Below, in pieces: positions 30,291 to 37,480 of a stretch of 43,909 nt of DNA; the stretch's first letter is position 1; every line of letters begins with the position of its first letter. Location: positions 1-43,909 of the forward strand of contig JAUVHW010000003.1 in NCBI GenBank assembly GCA_030593075.1, given 5' to 3'. The notes under the pieces are model-generated. The model saw nothing but the letters and a program-made list of their open reading frames with translations, was not told the DNA's origin and made no database searches. Made by a program: the position numbers and the translations under genes. The DNA is from Ardenticatenales bacterium. Its GTDB lineage: Bacteria > Chloroflexota > Anaerolineae > Promineifilales > UBA4811.

Positions 30291-30402
30291 TTATTTGCAC
30301 TCCTATCTATCCGCGCTCTCTATCTGTACCCCTAGCATAGCTCAGCCTAGGGTAGCGTGTATACTGCCATATGGCCCCCAAAGAGGGGCCGAACGGCAGG
30401 TC

Positions 30403-30431
30403 TTGACGGCACAGCCGTTCTGGTGTAACGT
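30403..30431 (+). promoter_or_regulatory. Rightward promoter candidate 1 of the virion operon
   Basis: TTGACG (30403-30408), 17-base spacer, TAACGT (30426-30431). The -35 box lies inside the 7-base inverted repeat 30391-30397/30414-30420, so an operator-bound repressor would block it. The expected transcript starts near 30438. Confidence 0.5.
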
Positions 30432-30432
30432 A

Positions 30433-30461
30433 TTGACAGCATAGTTATCCTCTCAAAACTA
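30433..30461 (+). promoter_or_regulatory. Rightward promoter candidate 2
   Basis: A perfect -35 TTGACA (30433-30438) with a 17-base spacer to a weak -10 AAACTA (30456-30461). Transcription would start almost at the TTG codon 30464, which has no ribosome binding site, so the message may be leaderless. Confidence 0.4.
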
Positions 30462-30463
30462 AC

Positions 30464-30904
30464 TTGCGCAAGCGTAAGAAGCGAAAGCAGACAACAAGAC
30501 TGTACGACGAAAGCCACCCAGGCCCCGTCATGGTCACCAACAACGACGGCACCAAGCACACTGAACCCCCAGAGCTGAAGCCCCGCTCGAAACACCCCTG
30601 GCGCTACAGCCTCAGAGACGCACCGGAGATCTCCTACACCGAGAAGGCACGTACCGACTTCGCAGCCTTCCTGCGCTTCTACCAGCCGACTTGCCAGCCT
30701 GCGTTCAGAGAGCTGCACCCCGGACAACTCGCAGTCCTCCAGGTGCTAGAGGACAACGACAGCATCGAGGCAGAGCACCACTACGTAGGCGCCGATGAGC
30801 CGATGGGGCCATGTCAGCTTGGCGACCTGCCGCTCTGCGAGAGTGAACTGGAGCGGCGAGAGTGGGACCGCCTACAGCGCCGCATCAAGGCCCTAGATGC
30901 CTAA
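30464..30904 (+). CDS. First gene of the virion operon, hypothetical
   Basis: 146 residues from a TTG start (no Shine-Dalgarno). A very basic N-terminus (RKRKKRKQ) precedes a polar body and a charged helix (ELERREWDRLQRRIKALDA). It ends in an ATGCCTAA overlap with the terminase small-subunit candidate. It may assist DNA packaging, by position only. Confidence 0.6.
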   Translation: MRKRKKRKQTTRLYDESHPGPVMVTNNDGTKHTEPPELKPRSKHPWRYSLRDAPEISYTEKARTDFAAFLRFYQPTCQPAFRELHPGQLAVLQVLEDNDSIEAEHHYVGADEPMGPCQLGDLPLCESELERREWDRLQRRIKALDA

Positions 30905-31400
30905 GCTCCTGCTCCGGCCTACGATACCCCGGCCAGACGACCCAGAGCTGCTGGCGACCTACACCGAGTCTATCGCCCTAGGCCTACCGCTCACCGTCGC
31001 CGCTACCAACGCTCGTATCCACGACCAGACCGCAAGGGACTGGATGAACAAGGGCGAAGCAGAGATGGAAGCCAACAGCGACGACGCACACTGGGAACCT
31101 AGTCCCCATGCTGCGTTTGCTTGGGCCGTGAAGCAAGCCGAAGCCCGTTTCGTGACTGAGAATGTTGGCGTGGTGGCTGCTGATAGAGACGCGAGCCCGG
31201 TAGGCAAGCGCTGGATCTCAGCCATGACGCTCCTAGAGCGCCGTAGGCCGCGGGACTTCGGCAGACAGCAGTACGTGGACATCAAGGAGGAGCGCACGCT
31301 CACACTCAAGCTTGAGCTCCCACCCGGCGCTGTGGCCGCACTCTCCCGGACCCTGAACAACACCAAGCTCCTGGCGGCACCGAGCGAGGAGCAGGACTAG
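30897..31400 (+). CDS. terS: Terminase small subunit candidate
   Basis: 167 residues. YTESIALGLPLTVAATNARIHDQTARDWMNKGEAEM (residues 22-57) is a helix-turn-helix of the type that opens phage TerS proteins and binds the packaging site. The C-terminus is helical/beta (LTLKLELPPGAVAALSRTL), as in the oligomerising part. It is 1.8 kb upstream of the large subunit, separated by small genes and an HNH gene, as is common when homing endonucleases insert there. Confidence 0.65.
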   Translation: MPKLLLRPTIPRPDDPELLATYTESIALGLPLTVAATNARIHDQTARDWMNKGEAEMEANSDDAHWEPSPHAAFAWAVKQAEARFVTENVGVVAADRDASPVGKRWISAMTLLERRRPRDFGRQQYVDIKEERTLTLKLELPPGAVAALSRTLNNTKLLAAPSEEQD

Positions 31401-31401
31401 C

Positions 31402-31515
31402 GTGGAGATCTCGGTGTTCCAGCTGTTCGGGCTACTGGCGGCTGGTGCCCTGATAGGCTGGGGGGCCAACGACCTGGTGACTTGGTGGATAGCCAAGGAA
31501 CTGAGTAATAAGTAA
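31402..31515 (+). CDS. 37-residue membrane microprotein
   Basis: GTG start with GAGGAG 11 bases upstream. The sequence (VFQLFGLLAAGALIGWGANDLVTWWIAKEL) is one hydrophobic helix followed by an amphipathic end. Role unknown. Confidence 0.5.
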   Translation: MEISVFQLFGLLAAGALIGWGANDLVTWWIAKELSNK

Positions 31516-31786
31516 CCATAAGATACATAGTGCGATCATCCCCAGACTCGCTTGTGACGTATAGCCATAGCCGATGGCCCAGAGAGGGTATCCCCCATCA
31601 GCCTTATCAATGCACCAGGGGGGTTGCCGAAGCAACAAGGCCCCCCTGGGGTGTGCTAACAGAAGGTGGGGGTACGGCGGCTGTGGCTGAGTTTGGTCCC
31701 GGCTCGCTAGATGTAGAGTGTGGGACTTACTTCCAGCGGAATATCCGCCAACCGTAAAAAGGGGATTCGCCTTGACCGTGGGTATA
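31516..31786 (+). other. Structured intergenic region upstream of the HNH gene
   Basis: No convincing gene. It folds into separate hairpins: 31564-31568/31574-31578; 31573-31577/31595-31599 (alternative); a 9-pair CCAGGGGGG stem 31615-31623/31641-31649 holding an inner TTGC-CGAA-GCAA hairpin (31624-31635); 31696-31700/31722-31726; and 31736-31740/31744-31748. It may be a terminator cluster, an untranslated RNA or the remains of a mobile element tied to the HNH gene. Confidence 0.5.
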
Positions 31787-31795
31787 TGCTACACT
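31766..31795 (+). promoter_or_regulatory. Extended -10 promoter candidate for the HNH gene
   Basis: TGCTACACT (31787-31795) is an extended -10 element; TTCGCC (31766-31771) is a weak -35 at 18 bases. A TTGACC at 31772 is too close to serve. The expected transcript begins at the hairpin that starts at 31800. Confidence 0.4.
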
Positions 31796-31799
31796 GAGA

Positions 31800-31828
31800 G
31801 CGGCAGCACCGTAAGTTCGGTCTGCCGC
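31800..31828 (+). promoter_or_regulatory. 5' leader hairpin of the HNH mRNA
   Basis: GCGGCAG/CTGCCGC (31800-31806/31822-31828) stacked on ACCG/CGGT with one bulged C: 11 pairs right at the expected 5' end. It would protect the message or be a regulatory site. The AGGAGA ribosome site at 31837-31842 remains free. Confidence 0.45.
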
Positions 31829-31849
31829 GTGACACCAGGAGAAAACCTG

Positions 31850-32299
31850 ATGTGCTCTAAGTGTACCCACCATACGCGAACAGTGGAAGAGCGGTTCTGG
31901 GAAAAAGTCGGACCCAGTGGTACTGCGGACTGCTGGCCCTGGACGGGGGGTGTAAACAGCCAGGGCTACAGCGCCCTCCGCGTCGGTAAGATGAAGGTCT
32001 ATGCCCACCGCTGGATCTACGCGCACTGGTTCGGGTCCATTCCTGCGGGGCTCACAATCGACCACCTGTGCCGAAAGCGCACCTGCGTCAATCCTACCCA
32101 CATGGAGGTTGTGACTCGGGGCGAGAACGTCTTGCGCGGAATCAGTATTTTCGCCCAGAATGCCCGGAAAACCCACTGCCTCCGGGGGCACCCATTTGAC
32201 GAAGCCAATACGCGCCTGGTCAGGAAAGGCCGGCAATGTCGCATCTGCGCAGAGAGGGCTTGGCGGAAGCGTTATGCTGCCACGAAGGCGTTGCCCTAA
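31850..32299 (+). CDS. HNH homing-type endonuclease, paralogue of the 16618 gene
   Basis: 149 residues from ATG 31850 with AGGAGA seven bases before. An N-terminal CSKCTHH is followed by FWEKVG...CWPWTGG, AHRWIY, the HNH core TIDHLCRKRTCVNPTHMEVVTRGENVLRG and the C-terminal zinc site HCLRGHPFDEANT...CRIC. It shares layout and many residues with 16618-17055. Its own promoter and leader and its position splitting the packaging genes are typical of a mobile, self-expressed homing gene. Confidence 0.88.
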   Translation: MCSKCTHHTRTVEERFWEKVGPSGTADCWPWTGGVNSQGYSALRVGKMKVYAHRWIYAHWFGSIPAGLTIDHLCRKRTCVNPTHMEVVTRGENVLRGISIFAQNARKTHCLRGHPFDEANTRLVRKGRQCRICAERAWRKRYAATKALP

Positions 32300-32550
32300 T
32301 GCCTGCTGAGCAGAGTCCAGAGGAGCCTGAGATGCGCATATTTGGTCCGTTCGACTTCGGGCCCACCCAGCCGTTCCAGCCGCAGAACGCTTTGCCGCCG
32401 GGGTTTCATCCAGGCTGGCCTCCAGGTTTCAGTCCGCTACCCCACGGCATAGAAGCCTGGCTTGCGCCGTTCGTAGACCTCGCCCGAATATACCAGGCGG
32501 AGGGTTGGGAAAAGGCGGAGGAGTGGCTGGAGAGGGGGCCTGATGCCTGA
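32299..32550 (+). CDS. 83-residue Pro-rich protein
   Basis: Starts in a TAATG overlap with the HNH gene. A Pro/Phe/Gly-rich first half (FGPFDFGPTQPFQPQNALPP) and a helical end (LARIYQAEGWEKAEEWLE). Ends in an ATGCCTGA overlap. Function unknown. Confidence 0.55.
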   Translation: MPAEQSPEEPEMRIFGPFDFGPTQPFQPQNALPPGFHPGWPPGFSPLPHGIEAWLAPFVDLARIYQAEGWEKAEEWLERGPDA

Positions 32551-32785
32551 GCAGATCACCAACAGCCCGCCGCAGTTCTGGGCGAAGTTTCGGAGGCGGC
32601 GACTGCGTTCCTCAGAGTACTACCAAGATGCGGGCCTGCGGCTCGTCAACCGCTGGCGATGGCGCAACGACTGGCCTGCAGTAGAGGCTATCCGCGTGTA
32701 CGTGGAGCCAGATGGCCTCGGTGGCGGCGAGGTGGATGTCGCCTGCCGCGTCTGGGGCAAGAAGTTCCTGAGCCATGCTAGCTAG
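32543..32785 (+). CDS. 80-residue basic protein
   Basis: Arg/Trp-rich (FWAKFRRRRLRSSEYYQDAG, LVNRWRWRNDWPAVEAIRVYV). Starts in an ATGCCTGA overlap. A nucleic-acid-binding role near the packaging genes is possible but unproven. Confidence 0.55.
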   Translation: MPEQITNSPPQFWAKFRRRRLRSSEYYQDAGLRLVNRWRWRNDWPAVEAIRVYVEPDGLGGGEVDVACRVWGKKFLSHAS

Positions 32786-33029
32786 GCTGCGCCGAGCGTG
32801 GGCTGCGTTCCGGGCGGAGCCGCCTTCGGCGCAGGGCTGGCTAGCACGCCACCAGAACGAAGTCTACGGGGCATACGCGGGGAAGTGGGTGGCAATTGGC
32901 CGCTTCGGCGTTGTTGCTGCGTCGGTGGACTTCGATGAGATCTATCGGCGGTCGAAGCGGGCCGGGCTTCGTGATCCGGTGGTGTTCAAGGTACCTACAC
33001 AAGACGGCCTACGGCGACGCCATGCCTAG
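32775..33029 (+). CDS. 84-residue basic protein
   Basis: Mixed alpha/beta (RLRRAWAAFRAEPPSAQGW, GKWVAIGRFGVVAASVDFDEIYRRSKRAG). Overlaps its neighbours by 11 and 8 bases. No family recognised. Confidence 0.55.
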   Translation: MLARLRRAWAAFRAEPPSAQGWLARHQNEVYGAYAGKWVAIGRFGVVAASVDFDEIYRRSKRAGLRDPVVFKVPTQDGLRRRHA

Positions 33030-33246
33030 GCGCTACCGTCGCTGGCCGATGTGGGCGCTGAACTTGTACCCGGAGCTGGAAGATACGCCGGTACCTCGTA
33101 GCCTCAAACCGCGCGCCCGGACTGAGCTGTGGGAGGGGCGGCAAATCATCCTCGATGCGCAACTATTCATCTGGGACGGCAAGAAGTGGGACGAATTGCT
33201 CGCAAGGCCGCTGGAAACGCCCCGTGAGTACGAGGGCTTCCCATGA
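33022..33246 (+). CDS. 74-residue protein before the large terminase
   Basis: ATGCCTAG start overlap; ends in an ATGA overlap with terL. Basic N-terminus (RRYRRWPMW), then a beta segment (RQIILDAQLFIWDGKKWDELL). Function unknown. Confidence 0.55.
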   Translation: MPRRYRRWPMWALNLYPELEDTPVPRSLKPRARTELWEGRQIILDAQLFIWDGKKWDELLARPLETPREYEGFP

Positions 33247-34760
33247 CCGCCTTCAAGCGCCTGTCCAAGGACGCGCAGGACCTCGTGCTGATGGCCCGGC
33301 AGCACTTCGGCGTCTACTGCCTGGTGGCGCAGGACACCGACATGAAACACATTGCTGACGGCAAGGCCGCTCTCACGAAGCACCACGAGGTCATGGCGGA
33401 GGCGCTGGTGGACGACAAGCTCGGCCACACGCTCATCCTAGCGCCCCGCGGCAGCGCGAAGACGACGCTTGTGCAGTATTGGTTGGAGTGGAAGCTGGGG
33501 CGGGCTAAGGAGGAGATGGGTGACGGCTGGGAAAACAGGTTCCGCGCCATCTACATCTCAGCGACTGCAGCGCAGGCGTATAAGGTGTCGAACGCCATCA
33601 AGGCTACGATCGAGCACAACGAGTGGTACAAGCTGATCTTTCCTCAGGTGAAGCAGGACAAGAGCAAATGGGCTGAGCCGGAGTGGAAGGTGAAAGGGAA
33701 CCGCATCAAGGACTCGACGTTTCTGGCTGTGGGGCGCAATGGGCCGGTGCTGGGCGCCCGCGGGACTATCGTGGTGCTGGACGATATTGTGGACCAGGAC
33801 GTGCGGAAGTCCCAGAAGGAGCGCGACGACACGATCTTCTGGCTCGACAACACCGTGATGAAGGTGATGGTACCCGGCGGTCGGTTCGTCATGGCCGCGA
33901 CGCGCTGGTACGAGGACGACCCGCCGCAGTGGGCGATGGATCGCGAGTGGCACACCGTTCTGCTTAAGGCGATCACTGTGGCGGAAGGCACGGAGGAGGA
34001 GGTGTCCTTCTGGCCCGAGCGGTTCCCGATGCGGGACTTGCTCAAGGAGCAGAAGGCGGCGCCGATGTCCTTCGCGCTCCAGATGCAGAACGAGATCGTG
34101 CCCTACGCGGGCATCGTCTTCCAGCGCGAGTGGTACAGCAACCGCTTCGACCACGTGCCGCCACCAGAGGAGATCCGCCATGTCTTCGCTACTTGGGATA
34201 CAGCAGGAACTCTTACGGGCCGGTCGTACACTGTCGGCCTTGTCGTCGTTGTTACGCGAGAATGGGATTACTACATCCTCCATCAGTTTCGTGGCAAAGT
34301 GGAGTACCCAGACCTCAAAAGAGTCATCCGTGAAACGGCTAAGCGCTGGCGAGTTTCAGCGTCGGTTATCGAGGCTAAAGCCACCGGCCAGCCCGTCCTC
34401 CAGGAGCTAGCCCAGGAGGGCCTGCGCGTGGTGCCCATCCTGCCCCCAGGACAGCGCGGCGGGCCGGGGCACTTCGAATGGGTGGAGCAGGTAACGATCC
34501 CCTGCGAGGAGCGGCGGGTGTGGCTCCCCAGCTCGGACTTCCTGCGCCGGCACAACGTCGAGGACTGGACCGATACGTTTATCAATGAAATGTTGGCGTA
34601 TCCCGAAGGATCGACGGACGATATCGTGGTGGCGCTCACCCAGCTTCTGTTCCACGTCGAGCGCGAGAAGCCGCAGTGGGACGCGGAGGACGCCTACGCC
34701 CTGGAGCCGCCCATGCGCTACGCAACGCTGCCGAGCGGCGAGAAGAAGGTGGCGGTTTGA
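33243..34760 (+). CDS. terL: Terminase large subunit
   Basis: 505 residues, the usual length. ATPase domain: Walker A LAPRGSAKTT (66-75), Walker B TIVVLDD (175-181), coupling motif ATRW (219-222). Nuclease domain: RNase-H-like ATWDTAG (D319), VIEAKATGQ (E377), and GSTDDIVVA (D459/D460). It powers DNA translocation into the procapsid and cuts the genome. The next gene begins in a TTGA overlap. All key residues are present. Confidence 0.95.
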   Translation: MTAFKRLSKDAQDLVLMARQHFGVYCLVAQDTDMKHIADGKAALTKHHEVMAEALVDDKLGHTLILAPRGSAKTTLVQYWLEWKLGRAKEEMGDGWENRFRAIYISATAAQAYKVSNAIKATIEHNEWYKLIFPQVKQDKSKWAEPEWKVKGNRIKDSTFLAVGRNGPVLGARGTIVVLDDIVDQDVRKSQKERDDTIFWLDNTVMKVMVPGGRFVMAATRWYEDDPPQWAMDREWHTVLLKAITVAEGTEEEVSFWPERFPMRDLLKEQKAAPMSFALQMQNEIVPYAGIVFQREWYSNRFDHVPPPEEIRHVFATWDTAGTLTGRSYTVGLVVVVTREWDYYILHQFRGKVEYPDLKRVIRETAKRWRVSASVIEAKATGQPVLQELAQEGLRVVPILPPGQRGGPGHFEWVEQVTIPCEERRVWLPSSDFLRRHNVEDWTDTFINEMLAYPEGSTDDIVVALTQLLFHVEREKPQWDAEDAYALEPPMRYATLPSGEKKVAV

Positions 34761-35068
34761 AGCTACACGTATATTATCCATCTGGTCAGCACTTCCACCT
34801 AAGCGGGACGTGGAAGGGGCCAGGGCGCGTAAAGGACGAACCCGTGCTACTGTTCGTGCCAGATGCCGATGCCAAGGGGCCTTGGGCTGCCGTGCCGGGC
34901 ATGATCTTCCTAGACCCGCGAGCGGTCTGCGTCGATGAAGATACCGGTCTCGCGGTGTTTGACTCCCGGTCTTTCTACGAAGGGACGGAGGGTTGGGTAG
35001 CGGAATGGCTGGATGGGCACCCTGAGTGGCCAGCCATCCTGGAGGTTAAATACTGGCCCGATGACTGA
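34757..35068 (+). CDS. 103-residue hypothetical protein after terL
   Basis: TTG start overlapping the terL stop by 4 bases. Beta-rich (LHVYYPSGQHFHLSGTWKG, PVLLFVPDADAKGPW, GMIFLDPRAVCVDEDTGLAVFD). No motif recognised. It overlaps the Com-like gene by 8 bases. Confidence 0.6.
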   Translation: MKLHVYYPSGQHFHLSGTWKGPGRVKDEPVLLFVPDADAKGPWAAVPGMIFLDPRAVCVDEDTGLAVFDSRSFYEGTEGWVAEWLDGHPEWPAILEVKYWPDD

Positions 35069-35192
35069 CCACGAGCCGCGCTGCTGGCGCTGTCGCCGCA
35101 AGCTGGCCGAGTCCCTGACGCGCCCGTGGGAGATCGTCTGCCAGCGCTGCAAGGCCACGAACAATAGCGAGCCCATCCCCGCCGTGGTATAA
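35061..35192 (+). CDS. Com-like zinc-ribbon protein
   Basis: 43 residues: CWRCRRKLAESLTRPWEIVCQRCKATN matches the size and C-x-x-C...EI-C-x-x-C pattern of the phage Mu Com family, zinc-ribbon proteins that control translation by binding RNA. Its last codons contain a perfect extended -10 promoter for the structured region that follows, so a protein-RNA pair is conceivable. Confidence 0.65.
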   Translation: MTDHEPRCWRCRRKLAESLTRPWEIVCQRCKATNNSEPIPAVV

Positions 35193-35193
35193 T
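35185..35193 (+). promoter_or_regulatory. Perfect extended -10 promoter
   Basis: TGGTATAAT (35185-35193) has the TG motif and an exact consensus -10 box; no good -35 is seen, as expected for extended -10 promoters. It lies at the end of the Com-like gene and would start an RNA near 35200. Confidence 0.6.
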
Positions 35194-35199
35194 GGGGGC

Positions 35200-35330
35200 A
35201 CAGTGGTGCGCTTCGGTTAGTAGCCTTCGGGAAGAACGCCGATCGCACGCGTTAGCACCGGGAAGCCTAGGGAACATCCGGTGCGGGGCCACTGGGCTAC
35301 GGCCTGGTGGCCCTTCGGCGTCACGCCACC
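35200..35330 (+). ncRNA. Structured RNA between terminase and portal genes
   Basis: About 130 bases without a gene, folding into 35206-35210/35244-35248 extended by 35213-35216/35239-35242 around a C(UUCG)G loop at 35225-35230; 35255-35261/35278-35284 (7 perfect pairs); and 35286-35292/35307-35313 (7 perfect pairs). The last stem competes with 35306-35311/35325-35330, so two conformations are possible, as in riboswitch-like elements. It may be an independent small RNA or a 5' leader. Confidence 0.5.
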
Positions 35331-35335
35331 CCGAC

Positions 35336-35366
35336 TTGACAAAGACGTAGAAGGTGTGCTTAGAAT
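35336..35366 (+). promoter_or_regulatory. Promoter of the portal/virion gene block
   Basis: A perfect TTGACA (35336-35341) and TAGAAT (35361-35366; 19-base spacer) or TTAGAA at 35360 (18-base spacer, with TG one base upstream). The GTG start of the portal candidate is 21 bases after it. No Shine-Dalgarno is visible. Confidence 0.6.
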
Positions 35367-35387
35367 AGCCTAGCTAAGTACACTTTC

Positions 35388-37349
35388 GTGCCCTCGCCGC
35401 ATCGTGGCCCCCACGCGGCACTGGGGGCTTTGTCTTTGCCCGAAGAACCGCTGGACGCAGGAGAACTGCTTAAGCTCGTCTCCGCGCTGGAGAACGACCA
35501 GAGCTTCCGCACCTGGCAGGACCGCTACATCCCCAACTGGCGCGCGCTAAGGTGGCGCACAGAGCCCGTCCAGATCGCGGGCATCTCCGAGAAGCTGGAG
35601 TATCGCAGCCCCGCCATCGCCTCCAACGTAGACCGGTACCGGAACCGGGAGAGGGCGGCGAAGATCCGCATCCTCGTTGCCGCCAAGGACGAGGACCAGC
35701 ATTCGGTCTCCGCAGCCCAGGCGGTCGAGAACTTCGCCTACGCACTCTACGAGGACTTCCGCAGGCAGGGCGACGCCGACGACCGCGCCATCGACTACCA
35801 GGTAGCGGACGGCCTGGGACCGCGCAACATCGCCTGGGCGGACAATGTGCTGGACAAGCTATTCGCTAAGACGCAGCAGATTGACGACATCAAAGAGCGC
35901 GTAACCGCCGTCTTTAAGAGCGGCTTCGACGGCAACCCGTTCAAACTCCGCGTCCCCGACCCGCAGGTCCTCTACTGGGACAAGGACATGTCCTTGGTGG
36001 CGGAGGTGGGACTGGTGCGCATCTCGACGCTCAGGGCCGCGTATGAGGAGGGCCTGAGCCCCGGCGAGCTACACGACTTCAACGAGATCGTCTCCGATGT
36101 CGAGGAGTCTCACAGGCGGCTGCGCCCCCACCACGAGGGTCACGAGCAGCACGACCGCACGGTGCAGTTCTACCACGTTGAGACGAACGGCTGGGTGTAC
36201 GAAGCGATCCTCAACAAAGCGCAGAAGCCCAACCCCCAGCCGCTGATCCTGCGCCGGCACCCGAACCCCATCGGGCGGCCTCGATACGCATTCGCCGCGG
36301 GGCACAAGACATCGGGCCGCGACCCGTGGAAGTCGCACCGGCCTCTGGTCGCCGACCTCTACCCCATCGTCCAGCTCCTGAACATCACTCGCACCCTGCT
36401 CATGACGGGCGGACTCCAGACAGGACGGCCCATGTATCAGGAAGTGGCCGTGGGCGCTGCTGCCGACGACTTCATGACCATTCTCTCCAAGCCTGCCGAC
36501 ACGCGAAACGTCGTCTCTATCGACACGTCCAAGGGCGACTTCCTGCCGAAGCCCCGCAAGGGCCACCGCTGGGAGCCGGTCCCCATCCCCGACACTTCGA
36601 TCCTGGAGAAGGCCGATATCCGCCTGGAGGCCGACCTGGCGAACTACGGGTTCCCGGCCATCCTCTCGCCCGACGCCGCCATCGACGCCACTTCCGGTTA
36701 CGACCGCTCCCGCCAGATGGAGGGCGCGCAGGACTTTCTGGAGCCGCCTCTGGCCAACAACGCCGAGGCGTGGAAGGAACTCTTCCTTATGTGCTTCGAC
36801 GCCATCAAGGAGATGGGCGTCCCCGTCACCATCCGCACGCTGCTCCGCGCCCAGGGTGAGGACTCGCGCATCCAGGATGTGGTTACGATCAGGCCGGAGG
36901 ACATCGATGATGTTCACTTGGAGGTGCGCTTCGAGAGCATCCCGGCCACCGTGCAGTTCGCGATGGACGAGGCGGCCCGCCGCGACGTAGAGGGTGGCTG
37001 GATGTCGCGCAGTCGGTACATGGGCACGAAGTACGATGACCCGGAGCGTGAGGCGGAGCAGATCGCGCTTGACGATATGCGGCTTGCCGGGCAGCAGATG
37101 GCGAAGGACGCCGCGATCTCGTTCATCCAGGTGATGATCCCCCAGGATATGCAGCAAGTGGCTCAGGAACTGGGCGTCACTCTCCCGGTAGGCGGGCAGG
37201 CTGGCAACGGGCAGAACCCTGAGCGTCCGCCCGAAGGGGCGGCGCCGGGCGTCGGTTCGCCACTGGTGCCACCGTTGCAGGGACAACCTGGCGAGGCTGT
37301 GCCGCAGGGCACTCCGGCCACGGGCGGCGGAAGCGTGGGTGTATCGTAA
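35388..37349 (+). CDS. Portal protein candidate
   Basis: 653 residues with a GTG start. Its position just after terminase, length, and mixed alpha/beta body with a long helical region (residues 395-560, including GYDRSRQMEGAQDFLEPPLANNAEAWKELF) fit dodecameric portals of short-tailed phages. A Gly/Pro-rich tail (residues 600-653) is typical of the disordered end. No enzyme motif. It would form the vertex that the terminase docks on and DNA passes through. A one-base overlap joins the next gene. Confidence 0.65.
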   Translation: MPSPHRGPHAALGALSLPEEPLDAGELLKLVSALENDQSFRTWQDRYIPNWRALRWRTEPVQIAGISEKLEYRSPAIASNVDRYRNRERAAKIRILVAAKDEDQHSVSAAQAVENFAYALYEDFRRQGDADDRAIDYQVADGLGPRNIAWADNVLDKLFAKTQQIDDIKERVTAVFKSGFDGNPFKLRVPDPQVLYWDKDMSLVAEVGLVRISTLRAAYEEGLSPGELHDFNEIVSDVEESHRRLRPHHEGHEQHDRTVQFYHVETNGWVYEAILNKAQKPNPQPLILRRHPNPIGRPRYAFAAGHKTSGRDPWKSHRPLVADLYPIVQLLNITRTLLMTGGLQTGRPMYQEVAVGAAADDFMTILSKPADTRNVVSIDTSKGDFLPKPRKGHRWEPVPIPDTSILEKADIRLEADLANYGFPAILSPDAAIDATSGYDRSRQMEGAQDFLEPPLANNAEAWKELFLMCFDAIKEMGVPVTIRTLLRAQGEDSRIQDVVTIRPEDIDDVHLEVRFESIPATVQFAMDEAARRDVEGGWMSRSRYMGTKYDDPEREAEQIALDDMRLAGQQMAKDAAISFIQVMIPQDMQQVAQELGVTLPVGGQAGNGQNPERPPEGAAPGVGSPLVPPLQGQPGEAVPQGTPATGGGSVGVS

Positions 37350-37480
37350 TGCCTGTCCCGCGGGGCACACGCTTTCGCGTGAAGCGCACCAAGAGCGGGA
37401 AGCGGGTAAGGCTTGCCTTCAAGAACGACAAGGTGATCGAGGCGAAGCGACTGAAAGGCAGGCGTCGTGGCCGCCGGTGA
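37349..37480 (+). CDS. 43-residue highly basic protein
   Basis: Starts in a TAATG overlap with the portal candidate. Nearly half its residues are Arg or Lys (RFRVKRTKSGKRVRLAFKN, KRLKGRRRGRR). It may be a DNA-binding internal virion peptide. It overlaps the next gene by 14 bases. Confidence 0.55.
   Translation: MPVPRGTRFRVKRTKSGKRVRLAFKNDKVIEAKRLKGRRRGRR

Larger units (their letters stand above)
30291..30463. promoter_or_regulatory. Divergent control region between leftward and virion operons
   Basis: 173 bases without a gene. It holds a 10-base palindrome GCCATATGGC (30366-30375), a GGCCCC/GGGGCC hairpin (30373-30390), a 7-base inverted repeat with a 16-base spacer (30391-30397 with 30414-30420) around a -35 box, and two rightward promoter candidates. 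On the minus strand TATGCT lies upstream of the GTG at 30290, but its -35 box is weak. The arrangement fits a switch region. Confidence 0.6.

Noticed and set aside
31530-31757. 75-codon ORF in the structured intergenic region
   Set aside because: No ribosome site, crosses strong hairpins, and its amino-acid composition looks random.
35187-35330. tRNA gene near the TATAAT sequence
   Set aside because: No cloverleaf, T-loop or 3' acceptor match. The helices are longer and arranged differently.
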